Shown: positions 18,001-26,536, counted from the stretch's first letter. The stretch is DNA of 43,528 nucleotides from Firmicutes bacterium HGW-Firmicutes-4 (GCA_002841405.1 PGZR01000014.1:1-43528), one strand, 5' to 3'. The notes: generated by a model from the sequence alone, not told the origin. Translations and numbers: made by a program.

Positions 18001-18468
18001 ATAGCCAGCCTTTTGAGCGAACTCAATGGCTTCAGAATCGGAGGTGATCGGTTTTTCAACCCCAGGAATAGTTGGGACATTAACACTTTTGGCAACAATT
18101 TTTGACTGAATCTTGTCGCCCATTTTTTCCATCATTTCATGGGTTGGTCCAATAAAGACGATCCCTTCCTCTTCGCAACGTTTTGCAAAAAGCGGGTTTT
18201 CGGAAAGAAAACCATAACCGGGATGGATGGCATCTACCTCTTTTTTCTTTGCCAGGGTAATGATTTTGTCCATATCCAGATAGGCTTCCACCGGACCATT
18301 GGTGCCGGTAATCAGATAGGACTCATCTGCTTTGGTTCGAAAAAGAGACAGCTTATCTTCTTGGGCGTAGATTGCCACAGTATGAATGCCAAGCTCCTGA
18401 CAGGCCCGGATTATCCGGATGGCAATTTCTCCTCGATTTGCGATTAATACTTTATTAAACTTTTTCAT
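15040..18468 (-). CDS. pyc: Pyruvate carboxylase
   Basis: This 1142-residue protein is a complete single-chain pyruvate carboxylase, which carboxylates pyruvate to oxaloacetate using ATP, bicarbonate and biotin. In order: a biotin carboxylase domain (residues 1-450; GGGGRGMRIV ATP loop, EMNPRIQVEHTVTE), a carboxyltransferase barrel (about 525-800; DTTFRDAHQS metal site, and HLHTHDTTGNG), the PYC/OADA domain (GGQYSNLRAQ), and a C-terminal biotinyl domain whose VEAMKMETEM carries the biotinylated lysine near residue 1109. The length is that of the whole-chain form, not the split bacterial version. The start MKKFNKVLIANRGE at 18468 has AAGGAAAG upstream; the open frame to 18486 has no ribosome site. 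It is a single-gene unit, supplying oxaloacetate for biosynthesis. Confidence 0.97.
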   Translation of the reverse strand: MKKFNKVLIANRGEIAIRIIRACQELGIHTVAIYAQEDKLSLFRTKADESYLITGTNGPVEAYLDMDKIITLAKKKEVDAIHPGYGFLSENPLFAKRCEEEGIVFIGPTHEMMEKMGDKIQSKIVAKSVNVPTIPGVEKPITSDSEAIEFAQKAGYPIILKAAAGGGGRGMRIVREEKDLLKEFHSATSEATKAFGDGTIFVEKYLEEPKHIEVQILGDNHGNVVHLFERDCSIQRRHQKIVEFTPSLSINDEQRQAICKDAIKLAKEVNYRNAGTIEFLVDKKGDHYFIEMNPRIQVEHTVTELVTGIDLVQSQILIAQGLPLDSVEIGIPNQESVETRGSAIQCRITTEDPKNHFMPDTGRLDVYRTGSGFGIRLDGGNGFTGAEITPYYDSLLVKSTSFSRNFEDARRKALRALKEMKIEGVQTNKDFLINVLQHPTFIGGKCDTKFIDDHPELFEIEDQKSEASTVLKYFGNIIVNETFGNKPDYDEPYIPTIPVDTEFRGSKQILDERGADGLVQWIKDQEKLLLVDTTFRDAHQSIAATRVRSRDMIKIARETAALVPDLFALEMWGGATFDVAYRFLKESPWRRLDELRKRVPNILFQMLLRGANAVGYKNYPDNVIRAFVQEAAKSGIDIFRIFDSLNWMDGMKISIDEVLKTDKIAEVSICYTGDILDTSRTKYNLDYYLRMAREIEKTGAHILAIKDMSGLLKPGAAYKLIEALKQEVSMPIHLHTHDTTGNGVATVLFGQMAGADIADAALNGVSGLTSQPALNSIVAALKNTPRDTGLDEDELQILSDYWGTTRQVYSKFESEMKSGSTEIYKLEIPGGQYSNLRAQVESFGLGHKFREVKEKYMEANLMLGDIVKVTPSSKTVGDLAIFMVQNDLTVDNIKTKGKELSYPDSVVDFYKGMIGQPEGGFDPELQKIVLKGIEPITVRPGILLPDEDFDKIKKDFQEEFGCELDDREVLSVALYPKVMKEYMEFIQEYGDFMRMESHAFFYGLKVGEVIDVEVSKGKRFIIKLVSIGVPNDEGMCPLMFEVDGFRREIYVEDKRSLSAKQKVTMLKADPKNPKQIGSGIPGTVLKVLVNEGEEVKKNQALVIVEAMKMETEMVASEDGKVKRIYVSDGQSVQSGELIVEME

Positions 18469-18539
18469 CTTTCCTTCTTCCTTCATTTATGCATTTTTAT
18501 GCACAAGTAATTCTCATCTGCAAAAAATTAATTGTAGCT

Positions 18540-18568
18540 ATTATATAAAATTGTATCGGATTATTAAA
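18540..18568 (-). promoter_or_regulatory. Possible promoter of pyc
   Basis: A perfect minus-strand TATAAT (18545-18540) lies about 70 bases before the start codon. The -35 candidate TTTAAT (18568-18563) at 17-base spacing is poor. Confidence 0.4.
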
Positions 18569-18656
18569 GCTATTTTTTCAGGAATTGCAAATTATTTTTT
18601 TCTGCTGCTAATTTGACATCAATTCAGCTTAAATTCGCACTAAAACGGATTTTTCG

Positions 18657-18986
18657 TCACTTCAGCTTAATGTTTTCTTTATTTAACTTTTCAGTCTTAA
18701 CCCGGTTGCGATATTTATTTACAATTGTATTGTCGGTCTTTTTTGCGGATCTGGTTGTTTTCATTTTTGCTCGTTTATGAAAACCTGACTTGCGCGTTGT
18801 TTCATCTATTTCTTTTTCTTTGGCTTTTTCGATCCGTTCATTTTCCAGACGTTGAAATCCGTAGCGTTTTTCAGTTTCTTCTTCCATTTTCTGATTGTCA
18901 GCATAGAGGGTCCCCGAGAGCCGTCTGACCAGAAAATACCCGGGAACCACGATAACCAGAACTATAATGAGCATTCCGATATCCAT
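18657..18986 (-). CDS. Small single-pass membrane protein of unknown function
   Basis: The 109-residue product has one N-terminal membrane helix (MLIIVLVIVVPGYFLV) followed by a very charged cytosolic tail rich in Lys, Arg and Glu (MEEETEKRYGFQRLENERIEKAKEKE), probably helical or coiled-coil. I do not recognise a family. It starts 3 bases upstream of where the chorismate mutase gene ends and has AGAGG before its ATG, so it is the last gene of the aro operon. An unrelated but co-transcribed function is likely. Nothing suggests an enzyme. Confidence 0.75.
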   Translation of the reverse strand: MDIGMLIIVLVIVVPGYFLVRRLSGTLYADNQKMEEETEKRYGFQRLENERIEKAKEKEIDETTRKSGFHKRAKMKTTRSAKKTDNTIVNKYRNRVKTEKLNKENIKLK

Positions 18987-18988
18987 AT

Positions 18989-19285
18989 CTATTTGCCTCT
19001 TTCGACCATTTCTTTTTCATCAATCCAGTCTTTTTGATAATCCTTACTGGAGACCAGAATCTCTTGCAAAAACCGTTCATACTCTTTAGCATAGTTCTTG
19101 TTTTTCAGTTGGATCAGGTTCTTTTCCAACATTTTTTCTTCTCGGCTTTGATCGAATATATTTCCGTGATTACTGAATTTATATTCAGCAACTGCCTGGA
19201 TACAGTCCATTCGCTGCTCAAAAAGAACCCGCATCTGAGCATCAATCTCATCTATTTTATTCCTAATTTCATCTAATGATTTCAA
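18989..19285 (-). CDS. Chorismate mutase, AroQ type
   Basis: The 98-residue product is a helical AroQ-type chorismate mutase, which converts chorismate to prephenate on the way to phenylalanine and tyrosine. The first helix, LDEIRNKIDEIDAQMRVLFEQ, has the conserved Arg and the IDxID-like spacing, followed by RMDCIQAVAEYK with the active-site lysine. The C-terminal tail (about residues 80-98) is acidic and variable. The frame opens at 19291, but the TTG at 19285 lies six bases after AGGAGG and is the better start; a TTG at 19291 would touch that site. It is 11 bases after aroC in the shikimate operon, which supports the assignment. Confidence 0.9.
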   Translation of the reverse strand: MKSLDEIRNKIDEIDAQMRVLFEQRMDCIQAVAEYKFSNHGNIFDQSREEKMLEKNLIQLKNKNYAKEYERFLQEILVSSKDYQKDWIDEKEMVERGK

Positions 19286-19296
19286 TCGCAACCTCC

Positions 19297-20376
19297 TTAA
19301 AGTAAGAAATCCGCCATACCAATGGCAGTGACAGCTTCGACCACGGGAAAGGCTCTGACGACGATACAGGGATCATGACGGCCCTGTATTTTCAGGACCG
19401 CGTCTTTTTTTTCAGCCAGATTAATGGTCAGCTGTTCTTTGCCAATGGAGGGTGTCGGTTTAAAGGCCACCTGAAAAACGATGGGCATCCCGTTGGAAAT
19501 ACCACCGTTGATACCGCCATTAAAATTTGTCACTGTTTCGATCTGCCCGTCATGTATTCGCAAGCTATCATTGGTTTGGGAGCCTCGTAGGCTGACCACT
19601 TCAAATCCCGCCCCAAAGGTCACGCCTTTTACCGCGGGTATCGAAAACAATAAGGCCGATAAACGGCTTTCAATGGATTCGAAAAAGGGATTTCCGATGC
19701 CCGGTTCCAGACCGGTGATAAATCCTTCAACCAAACCGCCGACGGAATCTTCTTCTTCGACTGCGGCAATAATCTGCTGTTTCATAGCCGCTTCCAAATT
19801 GGCATGATAAAGCGGAAAGTCGGGATTTTCAAAGCCATTTATCAATGTTTCGTAAACCTTCCAGTCGCTAATCGGCTTATCCTTTACATCGCCAATCGAC
19901 ACAATCCGACTGCCAATTCCCAGCTCTGGTCTGATCGCTGTCAGGATCTCTTTAGCAACGGCTCCGGCAAAAACCAGGGGTGCTGTCAGCCGACCGGAAA
20001 AGTGGCCGCCGCCCCGATAATCCTGAAAACCACCATATCGGGCGTTAGCCGCATAGTCAGCATGGCCCGGTCGCATCAGATCTTTGGTTTTGGCATAATC
20101 GCCGGAACGGGTATTTTCGTTGCGAATCAACCCCGCCAATGGTGCGCCGGTGGTTTTACCATTAAAAATGCCGCTGAGGATTTCGATTTGATCCCCTTCT
20201 TTTCGCGGGGTTGCCAGGGGATTTCCCCGGGCGGCCCGGCGGTTCAGCTCACTCTGAACCCGCTCCAGATCGATGTCAATTCCTGACGGGAGTCCATCTA
20301 TGACTGCGCCAATGCCATTGCCATGGGATTCACCAAAAATCGAAACTTTAAATTTATTTCCCCATGTCGAGCCCAA
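19297..20376 (-). CDS. aroC: Chorismate synthase
   Basis: The 359-residue product is chorismate synthase, the last step of the shikimate pathway, which removes phosphate from EPSP with reduced FMN. Signature segments are FKVSIFGESHGNGIG at the N-terminus, NRRAARGNPLATPRKE, MRPGHADYAA, and GRHDPCIVVRAFPVVEA near the end. The open frame extends to 20445, but the family begins with the GSTWGNKFKV segment. The TTG at 20376 initiates just there and follows GGGAGGTGAG. That start overlaps the end of aroA by 23 bases, which suggests coupled translation. A TTG start here and in the mutase gene may keep expression low. Confidence 0.96.
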   Translation of the reverse strand: MGSTWGNKFKVSIFGESHGNGIGAVIDGLPSGIDIDLERVQSELNRRAARGNPLATPRKEGDQIEILSGIFNGKTTGAPLAGLIRNENTRSGDYAKTKDLMRPGHADYAANARYGGFQDYRGGGHFSGRLTAPLVFAGAVAKEILTAIRPELGIGSRIVSIGDVKDKPISDWKVYETLINGFENPDFPLYHANLEAAMKQQIIAAVEEEDSVGGLVEGFITGLEPGIGNPFFESIESRLSALLFSIPAVKGVTFGAGFEVVSLRGSQTNDSLRIHDGQIETVTNFNGGINGGISNGMPIVFQVAFKPTPSIGKEQLTINLAEKKDAVLKIQGRHDPCIVVRAFPVVEAVTAIGMADFLL

Positions 20377-21655
20377 TCCACTCACCTCCCATTGCTGTGA
20401 AGTCTTCCCAAAAATGCGGGTAGGATTTATTGACGGCTTCGGCACCGTCCAGAATAATCTTTCCTGAGGAACGAATAGTCGCGATCGCTAAAGCCATCGC
20501 AATCCGATGATCATTATGGCTTTGGACATGACCTCCGGTGAAGCCTTCCACCCCATGAATCACCAGTCCATCTGCAGTTTCAGCAATATTTCCGCCCAGT
20601 TTATTGAGCTCTAAAGCAGTCGCCATCAACCGATCCGATTCTTTAAAACGCAGTCGTTCCCCATTGATAATAGTGGTGGTGCCCTTGCTCAGACTGCCTA
20701 ACACCGCCAGAATCGGAACCAGATCCGGACACTGAGAAACGTCGATGACAATTCCCCGAGTGTCTGATTTTTTTACCACCAGGCTATCTGCTTCGACACT
20801 GATCGCTCCACCCATTTGTTTGATCAGATCAACCATCACCTTATCCCCCTGAAAAGAGGAAAGATCAAGATCCTTGCAGTCCACCCTTTCACCAATGGCA
20901 CCGGCCGCCAGCCAGAACGCCCCCTGGGAAAAATCACCTTCGACCCGGTAATTACAAGGGCGATAGGCCTGATTTCCCTTTATCAGAAAACGCTGATCAT
21001 TGTCATTGACAATCTCAATCCCAAAGTCTTTTAGCATGTCCAGGGTAATGTCAAGATAGGGTTTGGATTCCAGCTTTGATGTCAGTTCAATCACCGAATC
21101 ACCAGAAAGCAGGGGCAGGGCAAAAAGTAACCCGGTAATAAATTGGGAACTAACACCGCCGTCAATCTGATAGACGCCGGGAGTCAGAGTCCCTTCCACT
21201 GCCAGGGGTAAATCCTGTTCTTTATTTAAATGTTCATAGCGAATTGCTTTTTCGGCAAATATTTCATAATAGGGCTTCATCGGACGGGTAACCAGACGAC
21301 CTTTTCCGGTAATTACCGCCCGTTTCGGCTGGAGCAACACGATCGGGATTATAAAACGGAGCGTCGATCCCGACTCATTGCACTCGATCGTTTCCGTCGC
21401 AAGCGCCAGCGGGTCGCAACCCTTAATTGTTAGGATAAAACGCCCGTTTTGCTGTTCCTGCTTTTCAATGCTGGCGCCCAATGCTACCATGGCGTCACAG
21501 GTGGCAATCATATCATGGGACATCAGCACATTTGAAATCACGCTCTCGCCCTTGGCCAGTGCCGCCGAAATAATTGCCCGATGGCTGACACTTTTCGAAG
21601 GCGGTATTTCCAAACTGCCCGTTAATAACTTAGGTGTAATCTCTATCGTTTTCAT
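20354..21655 (-). CDS. aroA: EPSP synthase (3-phosphoshikimate 1-carboxyvinyltransferase)
   Basis: The 433-residue product joins shikimate-3-phosphate and phosphoenolpyruvate. It has the N-terminal substrate loop PPSKSVSHRA, the NVLMSHDMIAT segment, GNSGSTLRF-like sequence present as CNESGSTLRFI, and RLRFKESDR in the C-terminal half. NVL and CNESGSTLRFI are typical of the class II, often glyphosate-tolerant, enzymes rather than the Ala-Gly-Thr-Ala-type loop, though this is only a rough reading. The start has AGAGGAAG upstream. It is the second gene of the operon, 97 bases after aroB; that gap holds a half copy of the interspersed repeat. Confidence 0.96.
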   Translation of the reverse strand: MKTIEITPKLLTGSLEIPPSKSVSHRAIISAALAKGESVISNVLMSHDMIATCDAMVALGASIEKQEQQNGRFILTIKGCDPLALATETIECNESGSTLRFIIPIVLLQPKRAVITGKGRLVTRPMKPYYEIFAEKAIRYEHLNKEQDLPLAVEGTLTPGVYQIDGGVSSQFITGLLFALPLLSGDSVIELTSKLESKPYLDITLDMLKDFGIEIVNDNDQRFLIKGNQAYRPCNYRVEGDFSQGAFWLAAGAIGERVDCKDLDLSSFQGDKVMVDLIKQMGGAISVEADSLVVKKSDTRGIVIDVSQCPDLVPILAVLGSLSKGTTTIINGERLRFKESDRLMATALELNKLGGNIAETADGLVIHGVEGFTGGHVQSHNDHRIAMALAIATIRSSGKIILDGAEAVNKSYPHFWEDFTAMGGEWIGLDMGK

Positions 21656-21716
21656 TTTCTTCCTCTTAATTTTCTTTTTTCAATCTTTCGACTTCGCAAA
21701 TGGATAAGATAGCCCA

Positions 21717-21748
21717 GTACCAACAATTGTTACATCATGTTGTACGCA
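21717..21748. repeat. Half copy of the MITE-like repeat
   Basis: Thirty-two bases match the left end of the element at 14874 (GTACCAACAATTGTTA, then CATCATGTTGTACGCA). The right half is missing. It sits between aroB and aroA and ends 4 bases before the aroB stop codon. Confidence 0.7.
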
Positions 21749-21752
21749 CCTA

Positions 21753-22820
21753 TTATCTAAACAGTTCGATGGCCTGGGGTTTCTGGATTTTGACAATCTG
21801 CGCCTTGCCGATTTTTTCTAGGGCACAGATGTAGAGGGAATCATTCTCAAACTTCTTGTCAGTAAACAATATTTCCTGAACCTTGTCTAACGGCATTTTC
21901 GGCAACTCCGTGGGTAATCCGTAATTCTCCAGTATTTCGATAATATTGGTGTAGGTGTCCTGCTGGCTGATTCCCTCTGCAACAGTTTTCTTGGTGATCT
22001 GGGCCATGCCAATGGCCACCGCTTCGCCGTGAGAGTATTTTTTAAATTTAAAATAGGTTTCCACCACATGACCGATGGTGTGCCCAAAATTTAAGATCCG
22101 GCGCAAACCCTGTTCATGTTCATCGGTTTGAACCACATCGCGTTTGATCTGACAGCATTTAGAAATGATATCTTCCATATCTTCAACCAAATCCTCATAA
22201 TAGGCATAACCCATCAGTTTTACAAACAGTGGTGCACTGCTGATACAACCGTATTTGATGACCTCAGCCATACCATCAATCATGTAATGATCTTCAAGGG
22301 TTTCCAGGAACAAGGGGTCAATGATGACGGCCTTGGGCTGATGAAAAGCGCCCACCAGATTTTTGCCGTAATCCAGATCAATCCCGACTTTTCCGCCGAC
22401 ACTGCTGTCAACCTGCGCCAGTAATGATGTTGGCACCTGGATCAGATCAATGCCGCGGAGATAGGTTGCGGCACAAAATCCTCCCAAATCACCAACCACA
22501 CCACCACCCAGGGTCAAAATGGCATCACTACGGGTGATGTTGCACTTAATCAGTTCGTTATAAATCTCGGCAGTTTGGGACAGGCACTTGCTTGCCTCCC
22601 CCGGAGGAATGACAATGCTATAAACCTTGGGGCCAGCCTGACGAACCTGTCGCTCCACATCGCTTAAATATTCTTTGGCGACGTTTTTATCGGTGATGAT
22701 GACCACCTTATGATACTGGGAAAAGAGCGCTTTCATTTGGGACAACCGCCCTTTAATACCTTTTTCAATAATAATGGGGTACTGGTGTGTATTCTCTGTT
22801 TTGCAAATTAATTCCTTCAT
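21753..22820 (-). CDS. aroB: 3-dehydroquinate synthase
   Basis: The 355-residue product cyclises DAHP to 3-dehydroquinate using NAD and a divalent metal. It carries the NAD-binding glycine run LGGGVVGDLGGF (about residue 105), QVPTSLLAQVDSSVGGK, the metal-binding RILNFGHTIGHVVE and SHGEAVAIGM. It is the first gene of the shikimate operon, with AAAGGAG 8 bases before the ATG and a leader of about 24 bases. No DAHP synthase or shikimate kinase gene is in the window, so the remaining pathway genes lie elsewhere. Confidence 0.97.
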   Translation of the reverse strand: MKELICKTENTHQYPIIIEKGIKGRLSQMKALFSQYHKVVIITDKNVAKEYLSDVERQVRQAGPKVYSIVIPPGEASKCLSQTAEIYNELIKCNITRSDAILTLGGGVVGDLGGFCAATYLRGIDLIQVPTSLLAQVDSSVGGKVGIDLDYGKNLVGAFHQPKAVIIDPLFLETLEDHYMIDGMAEVIKYGCISSAPLFVKLMGYAYYEDLVEDMEDIISKCCQIKRDVVQTDEHEQGLRRILNFGHTIGHVVETYFKFKKYSHGEAVAIGMAQITKKTVAEGISQQDTYTNIIEILENYGLPTELPKMPLDKVQEILFTDKKFENDSLYICALEKIGKAQIVKIQKPQAIELFR

Positions 22821-22850
22821 TTTTTCGGCTCCTTTAAAATCTTAACGTCT

Positions 22851-22859
22851 ATTATATCA
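22851..22859 (-). promoter_or_regulatory. Extended -10 promoter of the aro operon
   Basis: The minus strand reads TGATATAAT, a TGn extension plus a perfect -10, about 30 bases upstream of the aroB ATG. No good -35 is present, as is common for extended -10 promoters. Confidence 0.6.
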
Positions 22860-22924
22860 TAGTTTTTTCAATTTAAAACCATAAAGCACTTTCCCGACTT
22901 TTTAAATGCTTTTATGATAGTAAC

Positions 22925-22949
22925 ATCTGTCTTTCATACAAAGACAGAT
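22925..22949. terminator. Hairpin between the importer operon and aroB
   Basis: A perfect 10-bp inverted repeat (ATCTGTCTTT with AAAGACAGAT) around a 5-base loop. It may back up the terminator next to it; it lies upstream of the aroB promoter. Confidence 0.5.
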
Positions 22950-22964
22950 TTGTTTATAAAAGAA

Positions 22965-22982
22965 CCGCCTTAAATAAGACGG
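22965..22982 (-). terminator. Terminator of the nucleoside importer operon
   Basis: The minus strand forms CCGTCTT / AAGGCGG with an ATTT loop, then the T-rich run TTCTTTTAT. It begins 10 bases after the last permease stop. Confidence 0.75.
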
Positions 22983-22992
22983 CCTTTACTGC

Positions 22993-23925
22993 TTATCGGT
23001 CTTCTTTGAAATAGTTTTTGCCCAGCCAGGCCGGTTCTTTTTTGTTGCTGCTCTTGCGCATCGATGTAAAGATCAATACGAAAACAGTCGCCAGATAAGG
23101 CAGGGCGGTAAACAGGTAAATGGAAACCGGCAGGGTATATTGTTGAAGCCAGAAGCTGGCAATATCCAGGGCGCCAAAGAAGTAAGCTCCCAGTAAGGCT
23201 TTGCCCGGATTCCACATCGCAAAGATTACCAATGCCACCGCAATCCAGCCCCGACCGCTGACCACATTAACCGGATAGATACTAATGTATACCAGCGATA
23301 AAAAGGCCCCACCCAGCCCACAAAGGGCACCGCACAGCGCGATGTTGAAATATTTATACTTATCTACCGGAATTCCGCTGGCATCGGCGGCCACCGGATT
23401 TTCTCCAACCATCCGGGTGTTTAAGCCCCACTTGGTTTTGTAGAGGTAGATATAAATGGCAATCACCAGAAAATAGGAAAAATAAACGTAGATGCTCTGG
23501 GTAAAAAAGATCTGACCAACGTATGGGATGTCTCCCAAAACCGGTAACTTGATCGGGGCAAAAAAAGTTGTAATCGCTTCTGGTACTTTTTTCCCGACAA
23601 AGTTCTTACCAAAGAAAGCCGCAAAACCTACCCCAAAAATACTGAGAGTCAATCCGGTGACAACCTGATTGGCTTTTAAACTGATGGTCAGGAAGCCGTA
23701 AATCAGGGCCCCGGCAGCCCCGGCAATAGCCGCGCAGAGAACCGCCGCATAGGGATTGCCAAAAGTAAATCCGGCGATAAAACCGACAACAGCTCCCATC
23801 TGCATCATCCCTTCCACACCAAGATTCAGGTGACCGACTTTTTCAGAAATAATTTCACCCAGAGTCGCATAAAGCAAGCAGGTTCCGGCTTTAACTGCCG
23901 CTGCCAAGAAAAAGACAAATTCCAT
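22993..23925 (-). CDS. ABC transporter permease, nucleoside/simple-sugar type (NupQ-like)
   Basis: The 310-residue product is a multi-pass membrane protein of the BPD_transp_2 family, the smaller of the two permeases in BMP-type importers (YufQ/NupQ in Bacillus). Its N-terminus has the typical TLGEIISEKVGHLNLGVEGMM segment, followed by about eight hydrophobic helices and the cytoplasmic EAA-like region with GENPVAADASGI. The start codon directly follows the stop of the other permease with no gap, so translation is coupled. It would form the transmembrane channel with its neighbour and take up a nucleoside or related purine compound. Confidence 0.92.
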   Translation of the reverse strand: MEFVFFLAAAVKAGTCLLYATLGEIISEKVGHLNLGVEGMMQMGAVVGFIAGFTFGNPYAAVLCAAIAGAAGALIYGFLTISLKANQVVTGLTLSIFGVGFAAFFGKNFVGKKVPEAITTFFAPIKLPVLGDIPYVGQIFFTQSIYVYFSYFLVIAIYIYLYKTKWGLNTRMVGENPVAADASGIPVDKYKYFNIALCGALCGLGGAFLSLVYISIYPVNVVSGRGWIAVALVIFAMWNPGKALLGAYFFGALDIASFWLQQYTLPVSIYLFTALPYLATVFVLIFTSMRKSSNKKEPAWLGKNYFKEDR

Positions 23926-24990
23926 TTATGCAACCTCACTTTTCGTTTTATCGGAAACAAATCGGTACTGCAAGACAAACTCACTACCGAGGATAAAGAA
24001 CAGAATAATCGCCTGGATCATTTCCGCCACCGAGCCAGGAATCTGGAAAGCAGTCTGAATATAAGAGGCGCCCTGCAACAGCACCGCAAAGGCAAAGGAG
24101 TTGACTACCACAAAGGGTACCTTTAGTCCCGAAAGCCAGGCTACAATAATGGCAGTGAAGCCCAATCCGCCAGTAATCTCAGTCGACAGTGCCCCGCTAA
24201 CACCAGTGGTCTGCATCATCCCCACGATTCCGCACAATCCGCCACTGACAAGAGCAGCGATCATAATCGTTTTGGTAACATTAATTCCAATGTATCGGGC
24301 CGTATTTTCACTTTCACCCAACACTGCGATCTCAAAGCCGATCTTTGATCGATTCATAAAATAATACATAACCAGGACAATAATAACCGCCATCAGTATG
24401 CTTAAATTGAAACCGCTGGCACTGGGGAGTAAGGCATTTTCGGGAAGATTGGCAATTTTGGGCATGCCGTTAGCGGCCGGATCTTTCCAGAAATCATATT
24501 GCAAAGCCGTTACCAGCGTCAATGCAATGTAGTTGAGCATCAGCGTAAATAGGGTCTCATTAGTCCCAAAGCGAGCCTTAAAAAAAGCCGGAATGATCAA
24601 CCAGACCGCGCCAAATAAAAACGAAACCGCAATCATCAGCAATAACATGATCGGCAGCGGCAAATTTGGCAACAGCCGTACCACCAGGGTGGTTCCCACT
24701 GCCCCCATTAAAAACTGCCCCTCGGCACCGATATTCCAGAAACGCATTTTAAAGGCAACCATAACCCCCAACGATAATACCAGTAACGGTACCATTTTTT
24801 CGACAGTGGCCGCAAAGCGATATACCGAACCAAAACATCCCTGGACAATCCCGATATACAGTTCAATCGGATTAGCCCCGGCAAAAACGACAATGATCGA
24901 AGCCACTGCCAACGCCGCCAATACGGCTGACAGTCGAACAACTATTTTCTCCCGCGTGTTGGGAACATCTTTTTTTACGATATGGAGCAT
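23926..24990 (-). CDS. ABC transporter permease, nucleoside/simple-sugar type (NupP-like)
   Basis: The 354-residue product is the larger permease of the importer (YufP/NupP type). It has eight or more predicted helices, the MRFWNIGAEGQFLMGAV segment, and GESENTARYIGINV, the loop expected to contact the ATPase. The ATG at 24990 lies inside the ATPase gene (16-base overlap) behind GAAGGAGA, which favours coupled translation. The order ATPase, permease, permease is that of the nup/yuf operon. Confidence 0.92.
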   Translation of the reverse strand: MLHIVKKDVPNTREKIVVRLSAVLAALAVASIIVVFAGANPIELYIGIVQGCFGSVYRFAATVEKMVPLLVLSLGVMVAFKMRFWNIGAEGQFLMGAVGTTLVVRLLPNLPLPIMLLLMIAVSFLFGAVWLIIPAFFKARFGTNETLFTLMLNYIALTLVTALQYDFWKDPAANGMPKIANLPENALLPSASGFNLSILMAVIIVLVMYYFMNRSKIGFEIAVLGESENTARYIGINVTKTIMIAALVSGGLCGIVGMMQTTGVSGALSTEITGGLGFTAIIVAWLSGLKVPFVVVNSFAFAVLLQGASYIQTAFQIPGSVAEMIQAIILFFILGSEFVLQYRFVSDKTKSEVA

Positions 24991-26513
24991 GTGTCTTCTC
25001 CTTCATTGATTACCCCGGACATCATCAATCCAATGGCTTCTTTGGTGGTTTTTCTGGGATCCACAATCCCCGTTACCCGGCCTTCGCACAAAACCATAAC
25101 GCGGTCGCAAAGGCTCATCAGCACGTCCAGGTCTTCCCCCACATACATGATCGGTTTCATTTTTACTTTTTGTTCATTCAGCAATTCATAGATAATCTGC
25201 GAAGATCCCACATCCAGGCCTCTGGTGGCGTAAGCGGTCACCAGTAATTTTGGTTCCAATTCAATTTCCCGGCCCAGCAATACCTTTTGAATATTACCTC
25301 CGGAAAGCAAACTGACGGCATGATTTTCAATCGCCGGTGTGGAGACATTAAGCCGTTCAACCAGGGCTTCCGCCTTATCGCGGGAAACTTCTCGAGAAAT
25401 GCCCATGCCTTTTTTGTTACGGTAATCTTTTAATAAGACATTGTCAATAATATCCATGGATGAAACCAACCCCATTCCCAAGCGGTCCTCAGGCACAAAG
25501 CTCAGACTAATTCCCATCTGACTGATTTTTTCAGGATTCTTACCAACAATGTTTTCGCCCTCAAAAATAATTTCTCCCGATTTCAGGTGATAAAGCCCGG
25601 CAATCCCTTCACATAGTTCTTTCTGGCCGCTGCCGGCAATACCAGCCACACCAAGAATTTCCCCGGCATAAAGATCAAAGCTGACCTGATCCAGAATATG
25701 AACCTTGTTCCGATCGATGGCGGTGATGTTTTTTACTTCCAGACATTTCTCTCCCCGTGCCACCGGAACATAAGGAACATTGAGTTCCATCACGTCGCCA
25801 ACCATCATCCCGGCCAATTCCTGGGGTGTCGTTTCTTCTTTATTCACTGTCTGAATCGTGGTTCCTTTTCGCATGATGGTAATCCGATCACTAATTTCCA
25901 TGACTTCTTCCAGCTTATGGGTAATAATAATCACTGAACAACCCGTGCCCACCATTTTTTTGACGATTTCAAAGAGATTCTTAATTTCCTGAGGGGTCAG
26001 TACCGCTGTGGGTTCGTCCAATATTAAAATATCAGCGCCACGATAGAGAACCTTGAAAATTTCCAGACTCTGCTTCTCGGCAACTGACATTTCGTAGACC
26101 TTTTTATTGGGATTAATATCCATTCCCAGTTGAGCGATCAATTTCCCCATCTCATCTAAAATCTTTTTCTTGTTTAAAAAAGGGGTTGTTTTACGACTTC
26201 CAGCGGCAACATTTTCCATGGCAGAAAAAACATCTACCAGTTTGTAGTGCTGTGGCAACATTCCAATACCCAAATCCAGAGCAATCTTGGGTGAACTGAT
26301 ATTGACAAGTTGACCCTTTACTTCGATATGTCCTTCATCCGGCATGTAAATGCCATTTAAAACATTCATCAGTGAACTTTTGCCAGCTCCGTTCTCTCCC
26401 AGGATGGCATGTACTTCTCCCTTTTTTAATGAAAATTCCACATGATCCAGGGCTTTGACTTTACCAAAAACCTTTGTGATGTTTTCCATTTTAACGACAT
26501 AATCATTGTTCAT
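24975..26513 (-). CDS. ABC importer ATPase with two nucleotide-binding domains (NupO-like)
   Basis: The 512-residue product has tandem ATPase domains like RbsA and YufO. The first (residues 1-240) has Walker A GENGAGKSS, a divergent signature MSVAEKQSLE and Walker B ILILDEPTAVLT. The second (about 260-505) has a degenerate Walker A (GIAGSGQKE), the signature LSGGNIQKV and a weak Walker B (LLVTAYATRGLD). This asymmetry is normal for the family. It powers uptake through the two downstream permeases. A ribosome site (AGGTG) precedes the start. A hairpin lies between this gene and the binding-protein gene upstream. Confidence 0.95.
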   Translation of the reverse strand: MNNDYVVKMENITKVFGKVKALDHVEFSLKKGEVHAILGENGAGKSSLMNVLNGIYMPDEGHIEVKGQLVNISSPKIALDLGIGMLPQHYKLVDVFSAMENVAAGSRKTTPFLNKKKILDEMGKLIAQLGMDINPNKKVYEMSVAEKQSLEIFKVLYRGADILILDEPTAVLTPQEIKNLFEIVKKMVGTGCSVIIITHKLEEVMEISDRITIMRKGTTIQTVNKEETTPQELAGMMVGDVMELNVPYVPVARGEKCLEVKNITAIDRNKVHILDQVSFDLYAGEILGVAGIAGSGQKELCEGIAGLYHLKSGEIIFEGENIVGKNPEKISQMGISLSFVPEDRLGMGLVSSMDIIDNVLLKDYRNKKGMGISREVSRDKAEALVERLNVSTPAIENHAVSLLSGGNIQKVLLGREIELEPKLLVTAYATRGLDVGSSQIIYELLNEQKVKMKPIMYVGEDLDVLMSLCDRVMVLCEGRVTGIVDPRKTTKEAIGLMMSGVINEGEDTCSIS

Positions 26514-26536
26514 GTTTTCACCTTTACTAAAAATAG

